DNA of 64,000 nt from JAWKWH01 sp041397625 (GTDB taxonomy: Bacteria; Pseudomonadota; Alphaproteobacteria; Rhizobiales; Rhizobiaceae): NCBI GenBank assembly GCA_041397625.1, contig JAWKWH010000007.1, positions 7,526-71,525 of the forward strand. The letters are read 5' to 3'. The notes under the pieces are model-generated. The model was not told the origin of the DNA, searched no databases, and saw only the letters and a list, made by a program, of their open reading frames with translations. This document shows, piece by piece, positions 1 to 8,585 of this stretch; position 1 is the first letter of the stretch; each line of letters starts with the position of its first letter. Both the position numbers and the translations under genes were made by a program.

Positions 1-1810
1 CGGCCGAAACGATCGCCAGGCCCGATTGCTCGAAGGAATAGCGGGGGTGGCTTGCCGCCATGCGGTCAAGCACATTGCCTATCCGGCCGGCAAACGCCTC
101 GATCTCCAGCACCTCCATGTCGGGCGCCTGGATCGTCAGCAGGGCGGTCCTGGTCTTCTCGTCGACGATCCAGCCCCTGATCGCGGGCGGCATCGACCTC
201 AACGTGTCGGCGAAAGCAGCTCCATGGTCCTCGCCGCCGTCGGTAACGGCGTCGCGCACCACGAGCATCGACCATATCGGATGGTTGCCGGTGGTCTCCC
301 CAAGGCGCGTCGTCAGTTCGCGCAGAACGGCGGCGACCGCATCGTCATGCGCCTCGACCGGGGCCGGATAGGTGACCATGACGTAGATCGGCGTCGGACT
401 GGCGAGGCGGACGCTGCCCGATACCCTTTCGATCCGGTCGCGAAGGCTTGCCGGGATCTGGCGCGACATCTGGTGGCGCGTTTCAAGTTGCAGGTGAAGC
501 GCGAGCATGACCGGCAGCGCGACGATGCCGGCAAGGGTGAGCGGCAGGAAGCGCGGCGCGATCCAGCCGCCGACCGCGTCGGTCAGTCGGCCGAGAGCGA
601 ATGCGTCGCGGCCGGCCTCACCGTCCCCGGTCGGGCGAAGAACGTCGGCGGGTTTGAAGGTGAGCCTGGCGGCGGCGGGAACGATCAGGATACCGCTGAC
701 GAAGACGGCGACCATGCCGATGGCGCCTACGACGGCGAAATCGCGGATGCCGCCCGAGGCGTTGGCGAGCAGTGACAGGAAGGCGACCGCGGTGGTGGCC
801 GAGGCGAGGAAACAGGCCGGCCCGACATGCAGCACCGAGTTGCGTATCGCCGCCTCGATCGGCTCGCCGGCGGCGAGGTTGCGGCGCACGCCGTGGACGA
901 GATGCATGGCGTTGGCGAAGCCCACCACCATCAGCAGCGGCGGGGCCGTGTTCATGAACAGGCTGAGGGGCATGCCGGCCAGGCCGATGGCGCCGAATGT
1001 CCACAAGACGGTGAGAACCGGGCAGATGACCGTCGCCACGACATATTTCGGCTGCCGGAAATAAAGGACGCAAACCGCCAGCCCGACCAGCAACCCGGCG
1101 ACATTGAAGGTTACGCGATCCTGACCGCCGATGGTCTTGACGGTATGTTCCATGACCGGGATGCCGAGGATCTCGGTGCTCAGCCCGTGTTCGCCGCTTG
1201 CGGCAAAGGCGGCTTCGGCTGCAGCCAGAAAGTCGGCAAAGGCGCCGGGCTCGACGGCGGCCGGCGTGAGGTTGACCAACAGCGCCAACCAGTGACGGCC
1301 GTCGTCGGTCCGGCCGATGAGGTTGGAACTGACCGGGTGTCGCATCATGCGATCGAGGCGGTCGGCCAGCTCGTCGCCGTCGGGGACGTCATCGGCGAAA
1401 AAGGGTATGCCGGTCTCGCGCGCCCGGCTGGAGCCGGGGATGGAGAATACGGAGATCACGCTCTCGACCTCGTCCATGAAGGTGAGGTCGAACTGCGCAT
1501 CGCGGATCCATTCGAGCTGGGTCCTGGACGGTGCGGTGCCGCTCTCCAGCACCACGACGACGCTACGCTCGTTGAGGGGAAAGGCCTGCTTGAAGGCGAG
1601 GTAGCGCTGGTAGAGCGCGGTATCGGAGGCGTACATGCTGGAGATGGTGAAGTCGGAGGAGATGCGCGACACGCCGATACCGGCAAGAAGCGACAGCGCC
1701 AGGACGATTACCAGCGCCACGATCGGGTGGCGGGCGGCGCCAAGACCGGCCCTTGCCGGCCAGGCGAAGAGCCCGTTTTGCAGGTCGATGGAGGGTTGCT
1801 GCGACGTCAC
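1..1810 (-). CDS. RND/MMPL-superfamily exporter, 3' end cut by window
   Basis: The reading frame starts at a GTG that overlaps the stop of the upstream oxidoreductase (ATGTGA overlap) and stays open for about 603 codons until the window edge, so the C-terminus is missing. The translation has a first membrane segment soon after the start (IVALVIVLALSLLAGIGV), a long periplasmic loop, then a block of membrane segments with the MMPL/RND pattern (LMVVGFANAMHLVHGVRRNL followed by GPACFLASATTAVAFLSLLA), which matches the TM4-TM6 region of proton-driven RND exporters. A second periplasmic loop follows. Proteins of this kind export lipids or hopanoid-like molecules; the substrate cannot be read from sequence. 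A related exporter lies at 18452-20644. The plus-strand frames over this stretch are antisense shadows. Confidence 0.85.
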   Translation of the reverse strand, partial: MTSQQPSIDLQNGLFAWPARAGLGAARHPIVALVIVLALSLLAGIGVSRISSDFTISSMYASDTALYQRYLAFKQAFPLNERSVVVVLESGTAPSRTQLEWIRDAQFDLTFMDEVESVISVFSIPGSSRARETGIPFFADDVPDGDELADRLDRMMRHPVSSNLIGRTDDGRHWLALLVNLTPAAVEPGAFADFLAAAEAAFAASGEHGLSTEILGIPVMEHTVKTIGGQDRVTFNVAGLLVGLAVCVLYFRQPKYVVATVICPVLTVLWTFGAIGLAGMPLSLFMNTAPPLLMVVGFANAMHLVHGVRRNLAAGEPIEAAIRNSVLHVGPACFLASATTAVAFLSLLANASGGIRDFAVVGAIGMVAVFVSGILIVPAAARLTFKPADVLRPTGDGEAGRDAFALGRLTDAVGGWIAPRFLPLTLAGIVALPVMLALHLQLETRHQMSRQIPASLRDRIERVSGSVRLASPTPIYVMVTYPAPVEAHDDAVAAVLRELTTRLGETTGNHPIWSMLVVRDAVTDGGEDHGAAFADTLRSMPPAIRGWIVDEKTRTALLTIQAPDMEVLEIEAFAGRIGNVLDRMAASHPRYSFEQSGLAIVSA

Positions 1811-3150
1811 ATCCGCATTCCGACGGTCGTGCCACCGTGCCGCGTCAGGCGGTCGAAACCGAAAATGCCGGCATCGATGCGGGGCCGGCGCCCGACGACG
1901 ATATCGGCGACCAGTTCGCCAGTGGCCGGCGCCAGACCGAAACCGTGGCCGGAAAAGCCGGTCGCAACGACCAGTCCGCAGACCGCCTCATGGCCGGAGA
2001 TCACTGGCAGGCCGTCGGGCGAAGCGTCAATGACGCCAGCCCAACGACGTTCGATCCCGGCGTCGCGAAAGGCAGGAAATGCCGTGGCAAGGTTGTTCAG
2101 GGCGTCCTCCATGATGGTCCGGTCGGGCGGTGGGTCGAGTTCGCGCATCCGCCGGCCGCTGCCGCCGTGGAGGAGCCCGCGCAGCGTATCGGCCCAATCG
2201 CCGCGGGCGATCGTATCGAACCGTGGTGTCAGGTAGCGCTTGAGGAACCGCCATTCGGCGCGCAGACCGGGCAGGAAATGGCGATAGGCGCGGAGGTTTT
2301 CGGGCGAGAGCGGCAGGATCGAGCGACCGCCATGGGCGATCCGGTAGCGGCCTGCGCCGGCCGGTCCGAAGGCGAAGCCCGGACCGAAAACGCAGGCCTT
2401 CGGCACCGGCGCTCTTGGGACGACGTTCATGACGGAGGAAACGACCATTGCCTGCGGCAGGCGGATGCCATGAGCGCGCAGCATGCGGCCGCTCCAGGCG
2501 CCGCATGCCAGGACGACGGCGCCGCAGCGGGCGGTCCTGTCGCCGCAATGGACGGCGGTGACGCGGCCGGCGGCGGTTTCGATGCCGGTTATCGCAGTCC
2601 GTGGGTAAAGATGCACACCGATCGCTCTCAGCGCCGCCACGAGGCTCGTACCGAGCATGTGCGGGTCGGCGATCCCATCGGCCGGCACGCTGATGGCGTG
2701 ATCCCACCTGCCGGAGATACCCGGCAGGTGTTCGCCAACCAGTCGGCCAGGGATGATCCGGCTGACCGAGCCGGATAGCGGAAAGGCGCGGCGATAGGCC
2801 TGGTAGCGTGCGGCGTCGCCGTCATCGGCGAGATAGGTGATGCCGCAGGCGCTGAAACCGGTCGGTCCGCCGAGCATCGATGCCATTTCGCGCCAGAGCC
2901 GCAAGGCCCGGCTCGCCAGATCCAGTTCGCGGAGATCGCGGCCGAAGGTGCGGCACCAGCCCCAGTTGCGGCTGGACTGTTCGGCGAAGAACCCGCTCTT
3001 GTCGTAGACGGCGACTTTCAGGCCTTCGCGCGCCAGAAAGAATGCGCTCATCAGCCCGACGATACCGCCTCCGATGACCGCAACATCGATATCGGGCGTC
3101 GACCTTCCGCGCGCCAAGACAGTATCGATCCGTTGATCGGCAACAACCAC
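1807..3150 (-). CDS. FAD-dependent oxidoreductase, DAO family
   Basis: A 447-residue protein with a Rossmann FAD-binding motif near residues 25-45 (VAVIGGGIVGLMSAFFLARE) and the overall length of the DAO family (glycine/D-amino acid oxidases and relatives such as gamma-glutamylputrescine oxidase). A second nucleotide-contact stretch appears near the C-terminus (CGLVVATGFSGHGFGLAPATG), typical of this fold. It probably oxidises the C-N bond of an amine or amino acid in the cytoplasm. No signal peptide is seen. It is the first gene of a two-gene unit: its stop overlaps the start of the RND exporter, so the two are co-translated. What an amine oxidase would share with the exporter is not evident. 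Substrate is unknown. Confidence 0.85.
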   Translation of the reverse strand: MVVADQRIDTVLARGRSTPDIDVAVIGGGIVGLMSAFFLAREGLKVAVYDKSGFFAEQSSRNWGWCRTFGRDLRELDLASRALRLWREMASMLGGPTGFSACGITYLADDGDAARYQAYRRAFPLSGSVSRIIPGRLVGEHLPGISGRWDHAISVPADGIADPHMLGTSLVAALRAIGVHLYPRTAITGIETAAGRVTAVHCGDRTARCGAVVLACGAWSGRMLRAHGIRLPQAMVVSSVMNVVPRAPVPKACVFGPGFAFGPAGAGRYRIAHGGRSILPLSPENLRAYRHFLPGLRAEWRFLKRYLTPRFDTIARGDWADTLRGLLHGGSGRRMRELDPPPDRTIMEDALNNLATAFPAFRDAGIERRWAGVIDASPDGLPVISGHEAVCGLVVATGFSGHGFGLAPATGELVADIVVGRRPRIDAGIFGFDRLTRHGGTTVGMRM

Positions 3151-3471
3151 GTTTCATCCCCCGTCGGGACATTCAATGCACAGCCGTGCGCCCTGTCAAA
3201 TCAGGGATGTCGATCGGAACCGCCGGTCGCCGGTCTTCCACAGGCGTTGAGGCGGTTTGGAAACGCGGACCGAAAAATGGAGGGAACATTGTCGGCGGGC
3301 AACCGATCCGGAAGAACGGGTTGGCTTCGGTTCATCCTGTCGCGCCGGATATCTAGGACGGGCGAGATCGACCGGATACCCGTCGCCGGCGTGCCGGTCG
3401 CGGCCAAACCCTGCCCGTGGTCTTTACCGACCCATTGACCTTCCACTTGCTGGAAGGTTTATCTGTGGGCA
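3151..3471. other. Intergenic region between divergent oxidoreductase and copA
   Basis: About 320 bases without a credible gene. Short frames on both strands here lack start signals and resemble nothing known. The right end carries the copper-responsive promoter described separately; the left end should hold the promoter of the minus-strand oxidoreductase, but no clear -35/-10 pair was identified there. Confidence 0.6.
3435..3465 (+). promoter_or_regulatory. CueR-type promoter/operator of copA
   Basis: A perfect 7-7-7 palindrome (ACCTTCC, seven bases, GGAAGGT at 3438-3458) sits between a -35 TTGACC (3435-3440) and a -10-like TATCTG (3460-3465). The spacer is 19 bases, longer than the usual 17, which is the hallmark of promoters activated by MerR-family regulators that untwist the DNA. 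The palindrome matches the CueR/copA operator type, and a CueR homologue is encoded just downstream at 5919-6314. Confidence 0.9.
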
Positions 3472-5868
3472 ATGAACGACGATTCCAACATGAAAGCCGC
3501 CGTCACGGCGCAGGCACATCACGGTCAATCCTGCTGCGGCGGGCATGGCGCGGCGCAGGACCATGGATCGGGCGCGGCACAGGCAATCGATCCGGTCTGC
3601 GGCATGACGGTGACGCTCGGCGCCGGCAAGCCGACGCTGACGTACAAGGGCACCGATTACCATTTCTGCTCGCAGAAATGCCACGACCGGTTCGACGCCG
3701 ATCCGTTCTTCTACCTGTCGGGCAACAAGGCCAGGAAGAAGCAACCGGTGGCGCAGGGCATGATGTTCACCTGTCCGATGGATCCCGAGATCGTGCAGGA
3801 GGGACCGGGCACCTGCCCGATCTGCGGCATGGCGCTGGAGCCGATGGGCGGCGTGGCTGACGGCCCGAACCACGAACTGATCGACTTCACCCGCAGGCTT
3901 TGGGTCAGCGCCGGCGCGGCGGTGCCGCTGCTGGTGTTGACGATGGGGCCGATGGCGGGACTGCCCATACGCCAGTGGATCGGCGAGCAGGTGGCGATCT
4001 ATCTGGAGTTCCTGCTTGCCGCGCCTGTCGTCCTGTGGGCGGCGCGGCCGTTCTTCCATCGCGGCTGGACCTCGCTGAAGACCGGCAATCTCAACATGTG
4101 GACGCTGATCATGCTCGGCGTGGCGGCGGCGTTTGCCTACAGCGTCGTGGCGGCGTTCCTGCCGGGACTGTTCCCGCCGTCGATGCGCGGCGAGGGTGGT
4201 CATGTCCCGGTCTATTTCGAGGCGGCGGTGGTGATCATCGCGCTCGTCTTCGTCGGCCAGGTGCTCGAACTGAGGGCGCGCGAGCGCACCGGCGATGCGA
4301 TCCGGGCGCTGCTCGACCTGGCGCCGAAGACGGCCCGGCGGATCACGCCGGATGGCGACGAATATGACGCGCCGCTCGAAAACGTCATCGCGGGCGACCG
4401 GCTGCGGGTCAGGCCGGGTGAGAGCATCCCCGTCGACGCCGTGGTGATCGACGGGCGCTCGGCGGTCGACGAGAGCCTGATCTCCGGCGAACCGGTGCCG
4501 GTCGAGAAACGGGCGGGCGACGCCGTTACCGGCGGAACGATCAACAAGAATGGCGGCCTGGTGATCGAGGCGGCCAGGGTCGGCGACGAGACGATGCTGG
4601 CGCGCATTGTCGCCATGGTCGCCTCGGCGCAGCGGTCGCGCGCGCCGATCCAGGGGCTTGCCGACAGGGTCGCGAGCTATTTCGTGCCCACCGTCTTGTC
4701 GGTGGCGCTGATCGCGTTCGTGGTCTGGTTGTCGCTCGGGCCGTCGCCCGCCTTTGCCTATGCCATCGTTTCGGCCGTATCGGTGCTGATCATCGCCTGT
4801 CCCTGTGCGCTCGGCCTTGCGACGCCGATGTCGATCATGACCGCCACCGGGCGCGGCGCGCAGGCCGGCGTGTTGATCAAGGACGCCGAGGCGCTGGAGC
4901 GCATGGCCCGCGTCGACACGCTGGTCGTCGACAAGACCGGAACGCTGACCAAAGGCCGGCCGGTGCTGACAGACGTTATCACGCTGTCGGATCACGACGA
5001 GGATGAGGTGCTGAGGGCCGTCGTGGCGCTGGAAAAGGGGTCCGAGCATCCGCTCGCCGAGGCGATCGTCGCCGGCGCGCACGAGCGCGGCATCGCGGCA
5101 GGCGACGCGAAATATTTCGAGGCGGTAACCGGCAAGGGCGTCAAGGGTATCGTCGGCGGCGTTCAGGTGGCGCTCGGCAATGCGGCGATGATGGCGGCCG
5201 AGAAGGTCGATGCCGGACCGGCCGCGGCCGACGCCGACCGGCTGCAGGCCGATGCGAAGACGGTGATGTTCGTGGCGCTGGGCGGCAGGCTCGCCGGTCT
5301 GGTGGCCGTCACCGATCCGGTCAAGGGCAACGCGGCCGAGGCGATAGAAACACTGCACCGGGCCGGCCTGGCGATCATCATGGCGACCGGAGACAACGAG
5401 CGCACCGCGCGCGCGGTTGCCGGGCAACTCGGCATCGACGAGGTGCGCGCCGGGGTGCTGCCGGAAGACAAGAAGGCGTTGGTCGACGAACTGCATGCTC
5501 AGGGCCGCAGGGTCGCGATGGCCGGCGACGGCATCAACGACGCCCCGGCGCTGGCTGCCGCCGAGGTCGGCATCGCCATGGGAACGGGCGCCGACGTCGC
5601 CGTCGAAAGCGCCGGCATCACGCTTTTGAAGGGCGATCTCGCCGGCATCGTGCGGGCGCGCAACCTGGCGCGGGCGACGCTGCGCAACATCAGGCAGAAC
5701 CTGTTCTTCGCCTTCGTCTACAATGCAGCCGGCGTGCCGATCGCCGCCGGCATTCTCTACCCGCTCACCGGTACGCTGCTGTCGCCGATGATCGCGGCCG
5801 CCGCGATGAGCCTGTCGTCGGTATCGGTGATCGGCAATGCGCTGCGGCTGCGGCGCGTGGATCTGTAA
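3472..5868 (+). CDS. copA: Copper-exporting P1B-type ATPase
   Basis: A 798-residue Cu+ exporting ATPase of the inner membrane. In order: a His/Cys-rich N-terminus (HH at 16-17, CC at 21-22), a YHS domain (about 39-85), a heavy-metal-binding domain (about 99-124, CPMDPE...CPICGMALEP), membrane helices, the ion-binding CPC motif (443-445), the phosphorylated Asp in DKTGT (487), an SEHPLAEAI nucleotide-binding motif, the GDGINDAP hinge (about 685-692), and C-terminal helices with YN and MSLSS residues that specify Cu+ (subgroup P1B-1). The usual N-terminal CxxC HMA domains are absent and replaced by YHS plus HMBD. The start is the ATG predicted to be at or next to the transcription start, so the mRNA may be leaderless; Met7 (3490) is an alternative start. 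Confidence 0.97.
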   Translation: MNDDSNMKAAVTAQAHHGQSCCGGHGAAQDHGSGAAQAIDPVCGMTVTLGAGKPTLTYKGTDYHFCSQKCHDRFDADPFFYLSGNKARKKQPVAQGMMFTCPMDPEIVQEGPGTCPICGMALEPMGGVADGPNHELIDFTRRLWVSAGAAVPLLVLTMGPMAGLPIRQWIGEQVAIYLEFLLAAPVVLWAARPFFHRGWTSLKTGNLNMWTLIMLGVAAAFAYSVVAAFLPGLFPPSMRGEGGHVPVYFEAAVVIIALVFVGQVLELRARERTGDAIRALLDLAPKTARRITPDGDEYDAPLENVIAGDRLRVRPGESIPVDAVVIDGRSAVDESLISGEPVPVEKRAGDAVTGGTINKNGGLVIEAARVGDETMLARIVAMVASAQRSRAPIQGLADRVASYFVPTVLSVALIAFVVWLSLGPSPAFAYAIVSAVSVLIIACPCALGLATPMSIMTATGRGAQAGVLIKDAEALERMARVDTLVVDKTGTLTKGRPVLTDVITLSDHDEDEVLRAVVALEKGSEHPLAEAIVAGAHERGIAAGDAKYFEAVTGKGVKGIVGGVQVALGNAAMMAAEKVDAGPAAADADRLQADAKTVMFVALGGRLAGLVAVTDPVKGNAAEAIETLHRAGLAIIMATGDNERTARAVAGQLGIDEVRAGVLPEDKKALVDELHAQGRRVAMAGDGINDAPALAAAEVGIAMGTGADVAVESAGITLLKGDLAGIVRARNLARATLRNIRQNLFFAFVYNAAGVPIAAGILYPLTGTLLSPMIAAAAMSLSSVSVIGNALRLRRVDL

Positions 5869-5918
5869 ACGTACGGCGGGGCAGGCAGGAAGGACCCGAC
5901 ACACGGGAGCGCTGGGCG

Positions 5919-6314
5919 ATGAACATAGGAACCGCGGCCGAAAAGGCGAACCTGCCGGCCAAGACGATCCGTTACTATGAGGATATCGACCTGATCAGGC
6001 CGGCGCGGGCGGCAAACGGCTATCGCGACTATTCCGACTACGACGTCCATCGGCTGGTCTTCCTGCAGCGCGCCCGCAGTCTCGGCTTCTCGATCGAGGA
6101 ATGTCGCCTGTTGCTGTCGCTCTATCAGGACGAAAACCGCGCCAGCGCCGACGTCAGGGCGATTGCGGCGGCCAAGATCGGCGAGATCGACCGCAAGATC
6201 GGCGAGCTGAAATCGCTGAGATCGACGCTGGCGACGCTGGTGAAGCACTGCCACGGCGACCAGCGGCCGGACTGTCCGATCATCGACGACCTGGCCGGGC
6301 GCGGCGAGAGCTGA
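5919..6314 (+). CDS. cueR: Copper-responsive MerR-family activator CueR
   Basis: A 131-residue MerR-family regulator with an N-terminal winged helix (MNIGTAAEKANLPAKTIRYY), a dimerisation helix, and a C-terminal metal loop with Cys111 and Cys119 separated by seven residues (CHGDQRPDCP), the spacing that binds Cu+/Ag+ in CueR. It follows copA by 50 bases in the same direction and probably shares its transcript, so it would be self-induced together with the pump. The palindrome at 3438-3458 is its expected target. Confidence 0.95.
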   Translation: MNIGTAAEKANLPAKTIRYYEDIDLIRPARAANGYRDYSDYDVHRLVFLQRARSLGFSIEECRLLLSLYQDENRASADVRAIAAAKIGEIDRKIGELKSLRSTLATLVKHCHGDQRPDCPIIDDLAGRGES

Positions 6315-6377
6315 CATGGGTCGGCAAGGGAAGTGCTGCCGGCTTCGCGTTTCGATCGGAATCGGGGCCGATATCCA

Positions 6378-7184
6378 ATGGCTGGCGATAAAGTGCCGGG
6401 CCTGATCATCTTCACCGATCTGGACGGCACGCTGCTGGATCATGGCACCTATCGGTATGACGCGGCCCGACCGGCGCTTGACGCCTTGCGTGCGCGTAAT
6501 ATTCCCCTGGTGCCGGCGAGCAGCAAGACGGCGGCGGAACTGGTGGCGCTTCGAGGCGAACTCGACATTACGAAGTGGCCGGCGATCGTGGAAAACGGTG
6601 CGGGCGTGTTGTCACCGGAGGAAGGCGATGCAAGCGCGTTCGACGATACCGAATATCGGCGACTGCGACGGATCGTCGACGACCTGCCAGACGAGCTGCG
6701 ACGGCATTTTGCCGGTTTCGGCGACTGGAGCACCGACGAGATCGCAGAACGGACCGGCTTGCCGCCCGGGCAGGCCCGGCTCTCGGCAAGGCGGCAGTTT
6801 TCCGAACCGGGCATCTGGAACGGCGACGAAAAGGAATTGGCGGCTTTCCTCAACAGGCTGTCGGCGCAGGGTGTCAGCGCTCGCCAGGGCGGCCGCTTCC
6901 TGACGCTGTCGTTCGGCGCCGACAAGGCCAACCGGATGGACGAGGTCGTCGCAAGGCTCGGCGCGGGCGATGCTACCATCGTGATGCTCGGCGATGCGCC
7001 GAACGACGTGCGGATGATCGAGCGTGCCGATATCGGTGTGATCGTTCACAATCCGTCCACCGAAGCGTTGCCGCGCCTCGCGGGCGAAGCAACGAGCCGA
7101 ATCAGGCGCACGCGACTTACCGGCCCGGCGGGCTGGAATGAGGCGGTGCTGGCAATTCTGAGCGCATCGGGAATGTCGGAATAG
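6378..7184 (+). CDS. Mannosyl-/glucosyl-3-phosphoglycerate phosphatase (HAD)
   Basis: A 268-residue HAD-superfamily (type IIB cap) phosphatase. Motif I is DLDGT with Asp14 and Asp16 as nucleophile and acid; motif II/III residues (SSKT, K) and motif IV (MLGDAPNDVRMIERAD) are present. The sequence fits the mannosyl-3-phosphoglycerate phosphatase family, members of which also accept glucosyl-3-phosphoglycerate. With the GT81 synthase at 10378-11598 it would complete glucosylglycerate synthesis, a compatible solute. The ATG at 6378 puts the DxD motif at the normal distance from the N-terminus; a GTG at 6333 lies directly against a purine run and is a worse start. Substrate is inferred from the neighbour, not seen directly. 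Confidence 0.85.
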   Translation: MAGDKVPGLIIFTDLDGTLLDHGTYRYDAARPALDALRARNIPLVPASSKTAAELVALRGELDITKWPAIVENGAGVLSPEEGDASAFDDTEYRRLRRIVDDLPDELRRHFAGFGDWSTDEIAERTGLPPGQARLSARRQFSEPGIWNGDEKELAAFLNRLSAQGVSARQGGRFLTLSFGADKANRMDEVVARLGAGDATIVMLGDAPNDVRMIERADIGVIVHNPSTEALPRLAGEATSRIRRTRLTGPAGWNEAVLAILSASGMSE

Positions 7185-7373
7185 ACCGCGGCCGGAAGCG
7201 CAAATGCGAATCTGCCGAAACCCGCGAACCGACACAATACTGTCGTAAATCAGCTAGGGTGCTTCGCAGGAAGGCGAAATAATCCTGTCTGACGACCTGT
7301 GTGCGTGATAGGTTTTTACCTGCACGCGGCGGATACAAACACAACAAGCGGCGTCGGGAGAGGAGGACTTTCA

Positions 7374-8552
7374 ATGATTCCAGACTTGCTGAAACTGTCC
7401 GCGAGAGGTGCGGCCGGCGTAGCCCTGCTTGCGGTTTCTGTCGCGTTGATCGGCCCCGCCACGGCGCAAACTTCCAGCGAAACGATGGCTGAGACGCAGG
7501 CCGCGCCCGCGGCGCCGGCCCCGGAGATCACGTTTACATCGTGGACGGGTCCCTACATGCGCAGCCAGATGCTGGGTTTCGTGCGGCCTTACGAGGACGA
7601 GAAGCATCGGCGGGTCCGTGTCGAGCACTACGATGGCGGTATCGACGAGATCCGCGATCAGGTGGAATCGGCGAATGTGGTGTGGGATGTCGTGGACCTG
7701 ACACAGGCCGACTCACTGCGTGCCTGCGAAGAGGGCTTGCTTGAGGATATTTCCGATATCTCGCTACCCGCCGGTGCCGACGGCACGCCTTTCAAGGAGG
7801 ATTTCGTCGACGGTGCGCTCAATGCCTGCGGCGTCGGCGTCATCGTCTGGGCGACGGCGTTTGCCTATAGCGGCGATGCCTATCCCGATAATCCGCCGAG
7901 CACGATCGAGGATTTCTTCAACGTCAAGAAATATCCGGGCAACCGCTCGATCCGCGACGATCCGACGGTGATCATGGAATGGGCGTTGCTGGCTGACGGA
8001 GTGCCCCGCGAAGAGGTTTACAACACTCTGGAGACCGAGGAAGGCGTCAAGCGCGCGCTTGCAAAAATGGATGCGCTGAAGCCTGGCCTGCAGATCTGGA
8101 AGGCCGGGCGCGAGCCGGTTCGCCAGCTCAACAACGGCGACGCGGCGATGTCGATGATCTGGGCAACAACCGGTGCGGTGGCCTCGCGCGAGGAGGGTGC
8201 CAACTTCACCGTCGTTTGGGACGGCCGCGTGATCGAACTCGATCTCTTCGGCATTCCGAAAGGCAGTCGCAACAAGGAAGCGGCGATCGATTTCATCCGC
8301 TTCGCCAGCAGCACCGAATCGCTTGCCAACATGGTGCGCTACCTGCCCAACGGGCCGACGCGGAAATCGTCGCTGAAACTTCTGTCCGACGAGGTGCTGG
8401 CAGAGATTCCCAACGGGCCGGCCTATGACGACAAACTGTCGATACAGTCCGATGCCGGGTGGTGGTCGATGAACCACGCACGGCTCGAACTGGCATTTGA
8501 TGCGTGGTTAGAGAAGACCGGGCGCGAAGGCGCCGCCGGCGGTGTCCGGTGA
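7374..8552 (+). CDS. PotD-like extracellular solute-binding protein
   Basis: A 392-residue periplasmic binding protein of the spermidine/putrescine-binding (PotD/PotF) type. The ATG at 7374 has an AGGAGG seven bases upstream and opens a signal peptide (hydrophobic LLAVSVALIGPATA, cleavage near residue 31). Mature-domain features include TSWTGPYMRSQM and DVVDLTQADSLRACEEGLLEDI, the ligand-cleft pattern of this family. No ABC permease or ATPase gene is nearby; the next gene is a BCCT carrier 33 bases downstream, probably in the same operon. It may serve a distant ABC transporter or present solute to the BCCT carrier, which would be unusual. Ligand unknown. Confidence 0.85.
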   Translation: MIPDLLKLSARGAAGVALLAVSVALIGPATAQTSSETMAETQAAPAAPAPEITFTSWTGPYMRSQMLGFVRPYEDEKHRRVRVEHYDGGIDEIRDQVESANVVWDVVDLTQADSLRACEEGLLEDISDISLPAGADGTPFKEDFVDGALNACGVGVIVWATAFAYSGDAYPDNPPSTIEDFFNVKKYPGNRSIRDDPTVIMEWALLADGVPREEVYNTLETEEGVKRALAKMDALKPGLQIWKAGREPVRQLNNGDAAMSMIWATTGAVASREEGANFTVVWDGRVIELDLFGIPKGSRNKEAAIDFIRFASSTESLANMVRYLPNGPTRKSSLKLLSDEVLAEIPNGPAYDDKLSIQSDAGWWSMNHARLELAFDAWLEKTGREGAAGGVR

Positions 8553-8585
8553 CAGAGATGACAATCACGAGGGGAGAATGACGCA

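Noticed and set aside
827..2778. Long plus-strand frames (469 and 341 residues) at the window start
   Set aside because: They lie opposite the RND exporter and FAD oxidoreductase frames, which have clear family motifs. Composition is that of shadow frames.
3424..5904. 826-residue open frame on the minus strand opposite copA
   Set aside because: It is antisense to a gene with complete P-type ATPase motifs; its translation is Arg/His/Gln-rich and matches no domain, as expected for high-GC shadow frames.
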